64,000 nt of DNA. Source: Streptomyces djakartensis (GTDB lineage: Bacteria; Actinomycetota; Actinomycetes; Streptomycetales; Streptomycetaceae). The position numbers and the translations under genes were made by a program. Positions within the stretch are counted from its first letter, which is position 1, and every line of letters starts with the position of its first letter. This document shows positions 34,471-41,179 of the stretch, piece by piece. The notes beneath the pieces are model-generated. The model saw only the letters and a list, made by a program, of their open reading frames with translations, searched no databases and was not told the origin of the DNA. The DNA lies in contig NZ_BMWE01000007.1 of NCBI RefSeq assembly GCF_014651075.1, positions 124,001-188,000 on the forward strand, in the 5' to 3' direction.

Positions 34471-35681
34471 GGCCGCAGTCCACAATGCTCGGCGAGCGTG
34501 CGCAAGGCCGGTCCGGGGTCCCGGGTAACGCGGACCACGTCCTTGACGAGGTTCACCGTCTCCGGGCGTCCGCGCACCTCCTCGGGCGCGAGTTCGTCGG
34601 CCTGGAGGAGGGCTGCTGCGGCGGCGCCCTTGCGCCGGGTCAGCAGCGAGGCGCGCGCGATGGCGACCCGGTGCCCGGCTTGCCGCTCCCGGGTCATTCC
34701 CGCGAGTGCTTCGGGCCTCGCATCCGCTGCGGCTTCGAGCGCGGACCATCCGTCCTCGAAGCGGAGCAGTACGTCCATCCTGTGCAAGGTGACGTTCGTC
34801 GGCCCGAATTGGGTGTAGTCCTCGTCCAGGTCGGCGCCCTGCCGTGCGGCTACGTCCCCGGCCTCGTCCACGTACCCGCCCGCCGCCGAGACGCGCCCGG
34901 GGGTCCGCTCCTGCGAGGACTCGGCGAGCGCGGCGGACAGGTACAGCATTCCGAGGGTGGACAGGCCGAGCGCCCCGCGGTCGGTGAGCCCGTCGGCCAG
35001 GCGTCGCGCGGCCGCCGTCGCGAACTCGACCGCCGCGGCCGGACGCTGTTGGTGTACGAGGCTCTTCGCGACCCGCCGGGCGGCCGCGCCCATCTGCACC
35101 GGGTCACCGGACCGCTCGGCGGCGGCCAGCGCCCGGTCAGCGGCGAGCGCCGCCGGGATCGCCGTCGCGGCACCGTACTTGTGCAGGTACGAGGTGACGA
35201 GCTGGTACACGCGGGAGAGCAGCGCATGCGCCTCACCCTGCTCGCCGACGGGCGCCGCGTGCACCGCCCGCCCGGCGTCCCCGATCAGTGCGGGCATGTC
35301 CCGGGAGAGCGCAGCGTAGTGGCAGGCCTGGAATGCCACGCAGCAGTAGTCGAGGCGACGTTGCAGAACGTCCCGTGGGGGCACGTCGTCGTCGCGGTCG
35401 GGGCCGTACAGGGCGTCGATGACGCGGAGAGCGCCAGCGGGCGGGGCGCTGTCTGCGGCCTGCTGGGGCGCAGTGTCGGTCAAGAGCTGCTCCAGGGGGA
35501 CGCGGAGGATCTCGGCCGCGCGCATCAGTACCGAAAGCCGCGGGTCCTGTTGGCGCTTGCCGCCTTCGATGTCCTGCACCCAGCGTTTCGTCTGGCCCAT
35601 GAGGTGGCCGAAGTCCGACTGGGTATAACCGCGTTCGGCTCGCCAGTAGGCGATGCGCCGGCCGATGCCTGAAGTGTCCAT
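34467..35681 (-). CDS. Xre-family regulator with C-terminal TPR region
   Basis: 404 residues. The N-terminal Xre helix-turn-helix is IGRRIAYWRAERGYTQSDFG followed by HLMGQTKRWVQDIEGGKRQ. A linker leads to ~300 residues of alanine-rich helical repeats (AALIGDAGRAVHAAPVGEQG-like helices, QMGAAARRVAKSLVHQQRPA) typical of TPR-containing Streptomyces regulators, which may bind a peptide or protein signal. The ATG at 35681 begins the HTH domain. It is divergent from the gene set that leads into the graspetide genes and is the best candidate for their regulator. Confidence 0.85.
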   Translation of the reverse strand: MDTSGIGRRIAYWRAERGYTQSDFGHLMGQTKRWVQDIEGGKRQQDPRLSVLMRAAEILRVPLEQLLTDTAPQQAADSAPPAGALRVIDALYGPDRDDDVPPRDVLQRRLDYCCVAFQACHYAALSRDMPALIGDAGRAVHAAPVGEQGEAHALLSRVYQLVTSYLHKYGAATAIPAALAADRALAAAERSGDPVQMGAAARRVAKSLVHQQRPAAAVEFATAAARRLADGLTDRGALGLSTLGMLYLSAALAESSQERTPGRVSAAGGYVDEAGDVAARQGADLDEDYTQFGPTNVTLHRMDVLLRFEDGWSALEAAADARPEALAGMTRERQAGHRVAIARASLLTRRKGAAAAALLQADELAPEEVRGRPETVNLVKDVVRVTRDPGPALRTLAEHCGLRP

Positions 35682-35788
35682 CCCGGAGCCCCCGTACAAG
35701 GCACGCACTGTGCGTGCCCACCTCTGTTGTACCGCGCCCTACGGTCCCATGTGTGAGGCGGACCACATACGACAGGGGAGGCGCGAGC

Positions 35789-36370
35789 ATGAACAGCGAT
35801 CACAGCCATCTGGCCTTACGACCGATCGAGGCTGCACCGGGCGTGCTCATTCACCCCACCGCTGACCGGCGGTTGGCCTCGGAGCAGTGGCTGCTGGCAA
35901 CACTTCCCGCACCGAGCCGTGACCGCGCCAGGCTGGAATGGGACCAGTATCAGGTGACGCTGCTGCCGCTGGGCACCCTGTTCTCCGCTGTGCGGATCCC
36001 CGGCCGCCTCCTCGTCGCCCTCACTGGCATCACCGAGGCCCCCAAGCTGGACCAGTTCCTGCGCGAAACCCTCGACGGCGGCCCGGTCATCTGCGATCCG
36101 CGCTTCCGCCGGTACTACGCCCTGGTCCCCGCGAGCATGCCGAGAACCTGTCACCAGGCCCTCGACGACTGGCGGGCCATGGACGTGGACTGCCTGGGCC
36201 GCGGCAGCTACCTCGGTGTGCCGAGAGTGGACGCCGTGCAATGGACTCGTCCCCGCGCCACCTACTGGTCGGCGCCTATGGACTCGCCCTCGACGCTGTG
36301 CTCGCCCGTCGAAGTCGCCCGCTTGATCGCTGCCGGACGGCACTGCATGCCCGCGGAGCCGGAGGCATGA
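35789..36370 (+). CDS. Conserved hypothetical protein upstream of the graspetide genes
   Basis: 193 residues with no signal or membrane span. Recognisable blocks are LIHPTADRRLASEQWLLATL, LLPLGTLFSAVRIPGRLL, GGPVICDPRFRRYYALVPAS and a C-terminal SPVEVARLIAAGRHCMP. From memory proteins of this pattern occur next to Xre-type regulators in Streptomyces, but I know no assigned activity. GGGGAGG is eight bases before the ATG at 35789. The stop overlaps the next start as ATGA. Confidence 0.75.
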   Translation: MNSDHSHLALRPIEAAPGVLIHPTADRRLASEQWLLATLPAPSRDRARLEWDQYQVTLLPLGTLFSAVRIPGRLLVALTGITEAPKLDQFLRETLDGGPVICDPRFRRYYALVPASMPRTCHQALDDWRAMDVDCLGRGSYLGVPRVDAVQWTRPRATYWSAPMDSPSTLCSPVEVARLIAAGRHCMPAEPEA

Positions 36371-36855
36371 GCGGCCGCGCGTATCCGTCGTCCGTCGACG
36401 CCGCCTGGGCAGCCGCGTTCGAGCGCATGGCCGCCCACTGCATGACGTGCCCGACGTGCACGACCACTGACGACCAGGCCGTGAACCTTCGGCTGACATG
36501 CCCGGAAGCCGTACGGCTGAGCAGGGAATGCCGGAACGCACGCCGCGCCGCCCGACCCAAGGAGACTCCCGCACCGGCCCCCGACCCAGGACAGGTCGAG
36601 CCCCGGGGCGGGCTCGTCAAGCAACGGAAGAAGAGAGGAAGAACTCTTGTTTGCTCACTCCGATCGGCTCCCGACCGGGACGCCTCTGCCGTCCGGCGCC
36701 GCCACGCCGTCCCCTTGGGGCGTGCGGCGCATGGCTCCGTATCCGGCGATGGCGTCGGGCTACGCCCGCGTCGAGCTCGACCCAACTACCCAGACGGCTC
36801 GCTACGTCGACGCCGACGGTCATGTACTGGAGATGGGGAAGCACGGCACCAGTAG
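36367..36855 (+). CDS. Small cysteine-containing hypothetical protein (3' end uncertain)
   Basis: Starts inside the previous gene's stop (ATGA). The first ~75 residues are convincing: SSVDAAWAAAFERMAAHCMT, CPTCTTTDD (a CxxC pair), LTCPEAVRLSRECRNARRAA. After about residue 80 the frame becomes Arg-rich and overlaps the tgmA gene in a different frame until a stop at 36855. Either the C-terminal half is not native, after a lost stop or a frameshift, or the overlap is real. No function assigned; part of the transcription unit leading into the RiPP genes. Confidence 0.5.
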   Translation: MSGRAYPSSVDAAWAAAFERMAAHCMTCPTCTTTDDQAVNLRLTCPEAVRLSRECRNARRAARPKETPAPAPDPGQVEPRGGLVKQRKKRGRTLVCSLRSAPDRDASAVRRRHAVPLGRAAHGSVSGDGVGLRPRRARPNYPDGSLRRRRRSCTGDGEARHQ

Positions 36856-36958
36856 TGGTACGAACCCGGCGACCAACACCGGTAACCCGTCAGACGGCTC
36901 TGGCGGCGGTGGCAGCGGTGGCGGTGACCAGGACACCGGGAACGACACCGACCAGTGA
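36647..36958 (+). CDS. tgmA: Graspetide (ATP-grasp-modified RiPP) precursor peptide
   Basis: 103 residues from a TTG with GAGAGG upstream. It has the conserved leader of actinobacterial ATP-grasp-targeted RiPPs: PWGVRRMAPYP (about 23-33), then YARVELDPTTQTARYVDADG and EMGKHGT (about 62-68). The C-terminal segment after KHGT is the likely core, SSGTNPATNTGNPSDGSG followed by a glycine-rich stretch and DQDTGNDTDQ. It supplies Ser/Thr donors and Asp acceptors for omega-ester links. There is no cysteine. The maturase gene overlaps its stop. Family recognition is strong; the ring pattern is unknown. Confidence 0.85.
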   Translation: MFAHSDRLPTGTPLPSGAATPSPWGVRRMAPYPAMASGYARVELDPTTQTARYVDADGHVLEMGKHGTSSGTNPATNTGNPSDGSGGGGSGGGDQDTGNDTDQ

Positions 36959-37980
36959 GCGATCTCGGTCCGGTGCTGGTCGTCACCAATCTGGACGACC
37001 CCACGGCCGACGTGGTGATCAGTGAGCTGCACGACCGGGGTATCCCCGTCGTGCGGTTCGACTCGGGGGACTTTCCTCACGCCCTGTCGGTCACGGCCAC
37101 GATCACATCGAACGGCGTGGAAGGAACGCTGTCCACGCCGTCACGGACCGCCGACCTGACACAGGTCCGGTCCCTGTACTACCGCCGGCCTTCCGGCTTC
37201 ACCTTCCCGCACCTGGACGAGCAGGACGCCCGGTTCGCGGTCACTCAGGCCCGCTACGGTCTGGGGGGAGTCCTCGCGTCGCTTCCCGGCTGCCTGTACG
37301 TCAACCACCCGCACCGCATCGGGGACGCCGAGTTCAAACCGTCCGGCCTGGCCGCCGCTGCGGCTGCGGGGTTCCATCTCCCTCCGACGGTCATCACCTC
37401 GAACCCGGGTGCCGCGGGATCGTTCATCGAGCACTACGCACCGGTGATCTACAAGCCTCTCTCAGCGCCGCTGTACCGCATCGACGGGGTTTCCTGCACC
37501 GTGGAGGTCGCCGAGGTGGTGGCAGATGACATCGATGAGGCCGTCTCCGGCACCGCGCACCTGTTTCAGCAGCGGATCGAGAAGACCGCGGACGTACGCG
37601 TGACCGTCATCGGTGACCGGGTGTTCCCTGTCCGTATCGACTCGGACCTGCTGGACTGGCGCACCGACTACAGCAGTCTGCGCTACTCCTTGGTCAGCCC
37701 GCCGCCCGGGATCGTCGACGCCCTGCACGCGTACCTGGCCCGCTTCGGCCTTGTCTTCGGCGCTTTCGACTTCGCCATCGACCGCGAGGGGCAATGGTGG
37801 TTCCTGGAGTGCAACCCGTCCGGGCAGTGGTACTGGCTGGAACCGGAGACCGGCTTGCCGATGCTCGAGGCCATGGCCGACCTGGTCAGAAGCGCATGTC
37901 AAAGGCCCCGGACCGTGATCGGTCCGAGGCCTTTCGGCTGGTGCCCCCGGCAGGATTCGAACCTACGACACCCGCTCTAG
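36955..37980 (+). CDS. tgmB: ATP-grasp graspetide maturase (C-terminus replaced by tRNA-Arg sequence)
   Basis: 341 residues as encoded; the native enzyme probably ended near residue 315. An ATP-grasp ligase that activates side-chain carboxylates of the precursor with ATP to form macrocyclic esters or amides. Visible are the N-terminal pre-ATP-grasp strand (VLVVTNLDDPTADVVISELH), VRFDSGDFP, the ATP-binding lysine strand VIYKPLSAPLYRIDG, ADVRVTVIGDRVFPVRIDSD, and the metal-binding FLECNPSGQWYWLEPETGLP (about 284-303). The GTG start overlaps the precursor stop. Codons after about 37898 read backwards through a tRNA terminator and tRNA-Arg 3' half (PRQDSNLRHPL), so a few C-terminal residues are foreign. 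Catalytic residues are all upstream of that point. Confidence 0.85.
   Translation: MSDLGPVLVVTNLDDPTADVVISELHDRGIPVVRFDSGDFPHALSVTATITSNGVEGTLSTPSRTADLTQVRSLYYRRPSGFTFPHLDEQDARFAVTQARYGLGGVLASLPGCLYVNHPHRIGDAEFKPSGLAAAAAAGFHLPPTVITSNPGAAGSFIEHYAPVIYKPLSAPLYRIDGVSCTVEVAEVVADDIDEAVSGTAHLFQQRIEKTADVRVTVIGDRVFPVRIDSDLLDWRTDYSSLRYSLVSPPPGIVDALHAYLARFGLVFGAFDFAIDREGQWWFLECNPSGQWYWLEPETGLPMLEAMADLVRSACQRPRTVIGPRPFGWCPRQDSNLRHPL
37901..37934 (-). terminator. tRNA-type terminator carried with the tRNA-Arg fragment
   Basis: AAAGGCC and CGGACC arms pair across a GTGATC loop (one C-A mismatch) to 37934. It lies downstream of the tRNA-Arg 3' half in the tRNA's reading direction and within the altered end of tgmB, which it may also terminate. 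Confidence 0.7.
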
Positions 37981-37981
37981 G
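37939..37981 (-). repeat. 3' half of tRNA-Arg(CCU), no 5' half
   Basis: On the minus strand the sequence runs CTCCTAG (anticodon loop with CCU), then a T arm GTAGG-TTCGAAT-CCTGC, acceptor strand CGGGGGC, discriminator A and encoded CCA. The bases upstream cannot form a D arm or matching acceptor strand, so the gene is truncated at the anticodon loop, the usual crossover site of tRNA-targeting integrases. It marks a second attachment-type junction, distinct from the tRNA-Gly one. Confidence 0.75.
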
Positions 37982-38244
37982 AGTTCGATCGGAGCCCGTT
38001 ACGAGTGATGCCGCCGAGTCCCGCCGTGTCGCCGGACCCGGTGGTTGTGCGGGTGTGTGGGGAGTGCGAGATCTGATCTTGCGAGTGCTGGTGACGCGGT
38101 GACGCGGTGACGTGTGAGCGTGTCTGTGTCGCGCCTGCGTCCACAAGCTGTGGACGCAGGCGCGCGGCCCCTTGTGGTGGTGGGAAGCTGGTGCGGATCT
38201 GGCGCGCTTTTGGCATACGCGGACTGATCAGTGCAGACAACAAC
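37982..38244. other. Non-coding spacer between two tRNA junctions, with a 15-bp hairpin
   Basis: About 260 bases without a gene between the tRNA-Arg fragment and the tRNA-Gly terminator. It contains a GTGACGCG tandem (38090-38107) and a perfect 15-bp stem GCGCCTGCGTCCACA with a 3-nt loop (38131-38163). Confidence 0.5.
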
Positions 38245-38271
38245 AAGGCCCAGGTCTCTGACCTGGGCCTT
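38245..38271 (-). terminator. Terminator of tRNA-Gly
   Basis: A 12-bp perfect stem AAGGCCCAGGTC/GACCTGGGCCTT with a TCT loop, six bases beyond the encoded CCA end of the tRNA on the minus strand. Confidence 0.85.
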
Positions 38272-38276
38272 CATGC

Positions 38277-38350
38277 TGGAGCGGGTGACGAGAATCGAAC
38301 TCGCGCTCTCAGCTTGGGAAGCTGATGTTCTACCATTAAACTACACCCGC
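38277..38350 (-). tRNA. tRNA-Gly (anticodon CCC)
   Basis: Complete cloverleaf on the minus strand: acceptor GCGGGTG/CACCCGC, anticodon stem TCAGC/GCTGA around TTCCCAA giving anticodon CCC, T arm GCGAG-TTCGATT-CTCGT, discriminator U and encoded CCA (38277-38279). The variable loop is short. Two 3'-half copies of this gene with their terminator lie to the left at 29.9 and 23.4 kb, so this gene is the intact target site of integrative elements. Confidence 0.95.
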
Positions 38351-38631
38351 GTAAGACGCCGACGGAGTCGGTGTCCGGACGGTCGCCACTTTACCTCATG
38401 TCAGGCTCCCGGTGTTCAAGCCGTGGGGCCTGAGGGTTTTTCAGGCCCGGGAGAGGCATGGGATGCGACTGCGGGGTACCGGAGTTGGGGCGTACGGTGG
38501 GGTGCCGGCGAGGGCCCCGGGCGGGACCGGAGTGCCGCCTTCAAGGCCGTCCTTTTGATCCCGTACTGTGGCTTTTGCCGTCCGGCAGCACCAGCCGGAC
38601 GCGGCTCTTGGGGAAGGGACTCTTGGACTTG

Positions 38632-38790
38632 ATGGAGCGCACCGTCGTCCGTTGTGCCGATGGGCACGTGTTCAGCACCGCTTCGTTCCCGATGCAGCAG
38701 GCCGAGCGGCTCGGCCCCGGCCGGCTGCTTCGGTGCCCGCGATGTGCGCGGCTCCGGAGCGTCGTGCCCGTCAGCTACCAGAAGCGGTAG
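38632..38790 (+). CDS. Small zinc-ribbon-like protein
   Basis: 52 residues: [20 protein letters not shown], then [21 protein letters not shown] Cys-x3-His and a CPRC pair could ligate one zinc. An in-frame TTG nine bases earlier has a better-placed AAGGGA and might be the start. It lies between tRNA-Gly and dcd. Short conserved proteins of this kind sit at this position in other Streptomyces, as far as I recall; function unknown. Confidence 0.65.
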   Translation: MERTVVRCADGHVFSTASFPMQQAERLGPGRLLRCPRCARLRSVVPVSYQKR

Positions 38791-38878
38791 CGGGCCACAG
38801 CAGCACGCAGAAGGCTTGCGCAGGCGCGCGGAGTCGTCCGGTTGTGGGCGCTCCGCGCGCCTTGCGTATCCTCGGGGC

Positions 38879-39454
38879 GTGCTTCTCTCAGACAAAGACA
38901 TCCGGGCCGAGATCGATGCCGGGCGGGTGCGGATCGATCCGTTCGACGACGTGATGGTGCAGCCGTCGAGTATCGATGTGCGCCTCGACCGCTATTTCCG
39001 GGTGTTCGAGAATCACCGGTACCCCCACATCGACCCCTCCATCGAGCAGGCCGATCTGACCCGGCTCGTCGAGCCGGAGGGGGACGAGCCGTTCATCCTG
39101 CACCCGGGGGAGTTCGTCCTCGCGTCGACGTACGAGGTCATCACGCTGCCCGATGATCTCGCCTCCCGGCTGGAGGGCAAGAGCTCGCTCGGGCGGCTCG
39201 GGCTGGTCACCCACTCCACCGCCGGGTTCATCGACCCGGGGTTCTCCGGGCACGTCACCCTTGAGCTGTCCAACCTCGCCACCCTGCCGATCAAGCTCTG
39301 GCCGGGCATGAAGATCGGGCAGCTGTGCATGTTCCGGCTCAGCTCGCCCGCCGACTTCCCCTACGGAAGTGAGCGGTACGGGTCGCGGTACCAGGGGCAG
39401 CGCGGGCCGACCGCCTCCCGGTCCTTCCTCAACTTCCACCGGACCCAGGTGTGA
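38879..39454 (+). CDS. dcd: dCTP deaminase
   Basis: 191 residues, the standard length. Converts dCTP to dUTP, feeding dTMP synthesis and protecting DNA from dCTP/dUTP imbalance; cytosolic homotrimer. Signatures include [23 protein letters not shown] N-terminus, [15 protein letters not shown], the catalytic [20 protein letters not shown] and [13 protein letters not shown], and [14 protein letters not shown]. The GTG has no Shine-Dalgarno, and TATCCT lies six bases before it, so translation is probably leaderless. It is followed 12 bp later by a phosphoribosyltransferase gene, a nucleotide-metabolism pair. Confidence 0.96.
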   Translation: MLLSDKDIRAEIDAGRVRIDPFDDVMVQPSSIDVRLDRYFRVFENHRYPHIDPSIEQADLTRLVEPEGDEPFILHPGEFVLASTYEVITLPDDLASRLEGKSSLGRLGLVTHSTAGFIDPGFSGHVTLELSNLATLPIKLWPGMKIGQLCMFRLSSPADFPYGSERYGSRYQGQRGPTASRSFLNFHRTQV

Positions 39455-39466
39455 GCGGCCCCGGAC

Positions 39467-39964
39467 GTGAGTGAGCCGCGCGAGAACCTGACCTACGAGC
39501 GGTTCGGCGTCGCCGTGCGCGAGCTCGCGCAGGTCATCGCCGACGACGGGTACGAGCCCGACATCGTGCTCAGCATCGCCCGCGGCGGTGTCTTCGTGGC
39601 CGGCGGGCTCGCCTACGCCCTCGACTGCAAGAACATCCACCTGGTGAACGTGGAGTTCTATACGGGGGTGGGGACGACTCTCGAGATGCCCGTCATGCTC
39701 GCCCCGGTGCCGAACGTGATCGACTTCTCCGAGAAGAAGGTGCTGATCACGGACGACGTCGCCGACACCGGCAAGACGCTCAAGCTGGTGCGCGACTTCT
39801 GTCTCGACACCGTCGCGGAGGTGCGCAGTGCCGTCATCTACGAGAAGTCGCAGTCGCTGGTGAAGTGCGAGTACGTGTGGAAGCGGACCGATCGGTGGAT
39901 CAACTTCCCGTGGTCCGTCGAGCCACCGGTGGTGCGGCGGGCCGGACAGGTGCTGGACGCCTGA
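39467..39964 (+). CDS. Purine-type phosphoribosyltransferase
   Basis: 165 residues of the type I phosphoribosyltransferase fold. The PRPP-binding loop is VLITDDVADTGKTLKLVRDF; a second conserved block is DIVLSIARGGVFVAGGLAYA. The protein resembles hypoxanthine/xanthine salvage enzymes, with the exact base uncertain. It follows dcd by 12 bp and is likely co-transcribed. A convergent hairpin terminator separates it from the Yip1-like gene. The annotated GTG begins the conserved frame. Confidence 0.88.
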   Translation: MSEPRENLTYERFGVAVRELAQVIADDGYEPDIVLSIARGGVFVAGGLAYALDCKNIHLVNVEFYTGVGTTLEMPVMLAPVPNVIDFSEKKVLITDDVADTGKTLKLVRDFCLDTVAEVRSAVIYEKSQSLVKCEYVWKRTDRWINFPWSVEPPVVRRAGQVLDA

Positions 39965-39985
39965 CAGCGGCCAAGAACCGAAAGG

Positions 39986-40013
39986 CAAGGGGCTCCCCGA
40001 GGGGAGCCCCTTG
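39986..40013. terminator. Bidirectional terminator
   Basis: CAAGGGGCTCCCC and GGGGAGCCCCTTG form a 13-bp stem between the convergent phosphoribosyltransferase and Yip1-like genes, followed by a short T-rich run on the plus strand. Confidence 0.8.
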
Positions 40014-40030
40014 TTCGTGCGCGTGACGCC

Positions 40031-41011
40031 TCAGACCGTGCCCAGCTTCACGATCGACAGCAGCGCGATCAGCTGGATCGCCGACGCGCCCAGCGCCTTC
40101 GGCCAGGGCAGGTCGTGGGAGCGGCTGACCATGAGGGTGAGCAGCGCGCCGCCCGCGACCCAGGTGGCCCAGCCCAGGATCTGCACGAACGTCGCGTCGC
40201 CGCCGGCGAACATCGCGAAGACCAGGCGGGGCGCGTCCGTCAGGGACATGATCAGCATGGAGAGGCCGACCGTGGGCTGCCAGGCGCCGTCGCCGCCGAG
40301 CTGGCGGGCCAGGGTGTGGGTGACCACGCCCAGGATGAACGCGCTGATCACCATGGCGACGGCCGTCGTCAGGACGATGGGGACCGCGTTGGAGAGTGTG
40401 GCGTTTATCGCATCGGCGCGGGCGCCGTCGAAGCCGAAGACGGCGAGCAGGCCGTAGAGGAACGTGACGACGAGGGCCGGGCCCCACATCGTGTAGTCCC
40501 GCATCTGGAGGAAGGTCTGGCTCGGGGAGAGGACGATCCCGCGGAGCAGGGCCTTCCAGTGCAGGCGCGGGCCGACCGGGCCGGGGGCCGGGGCCGCCGA
40601 GCCGGCGCGGTAGGTGTCGCCCTGGGTGTAGGGGTCCTCGCCGACCGCGAAGGCCTGGGTGTGGCCCGGGTTGTTCGCCGCGTACGGGTCGTGCGGGCCC
40701 TGGGGGCCGTGCGGGTACGCGCCGTCGCCGAAGTACTCCGGCTCCCCCTGGTCGCCGTAGCCACCACCGGGACCGCCCGGACCGCCCGGACCGCCGGGGC
40801 CGCCGGGGCCCGCGTGCGCCTGCGGCCAGGTGGGGCCGCCGGGGCGGCCGCCGTTGCCGTGCGGGTGCTGCTGCCGCGGGTACGGCTGCTGGGGCGCCTG
40901 CGGGTAGCCGTACGACGGCCCCTGCGGCGTCTGCTGCCCGTACGGGGGGTTTTGCGGTCGCGTCTGAGGAGCGCCGTTGTTCCGGCCGCGTCCGATCCTG
41001 AATCCAGCCAC
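40031..41011 (-). CDS. Yip1-family membrane protein with Pro/Gly-rich N-terminus
   Basis: 326 residues. The N-terminal ~160 residues are disordered, rich in Pro, Gln and Gly (PQTRPQNPPYGQQTPQG and repeated GGP). The C-terminal ~170 contain five membrane helices with the Yip1 pattern (LLRGIVLSPSQTFLQMRDYT, ALVVTFLYGLLAVFGF, FILGVVTHTLARQLGG). A GTG at 41011 is chosen because the upstream frame loses protein character. Function in bacteria is unknown. Convergent with the dcd operon. Confidence 0.75.
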   Translation of the reverse strand: MAGFRIGRGRNNGAPQTRPQNPPYGQQTPQGPSYGYPQAPQQPYPRQQHPHGNGGRPGGPTWPQAHAGPGGPGGPGGPGGPGGGYGDQGEPEYFGDGAYPHGPQGPHDPYAANNPGHTQAFAVGEDPYTQGDTYRAGSAAPAPGPVGPRLHWKALLRGIVLSPSQTFLQMRDYTMWGPALVVTFLYGLLAVFGFDGARADAINATLSNAVPIVLTTAVAMVISAFILGVVTHTLARQLGGDGAWQPTVGLSMLIMSLTDAPRLVFAMFAGGDATFVQILGWATWVAGGALLTLMVSRSHDLPWPKALGASAIQLIALLSIVKLGTV

Positions 41012-41179
41012 GTCTTCGAACGTACCTGGTCCGCGGCGGTGGTGTGCCGGGCCCGGGCATCCGGGCCCGGCTTTGCGGCCGAGCTGTGACATCCCTTAAG
41101 GGGAAGGCCCCTTGAGTGTCCGTGAGGGATCAGGGTTCGGCCGTACGGGCATCCGCCTGGCCCCTCACGGGGGTGCCGG

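Noticed and set aside
38426..38448. Small hairpin with GGGCCTGA/TCAGGCCC stem
   Set aside because: Short stem and no gene end adjacent on either strand that would need it.
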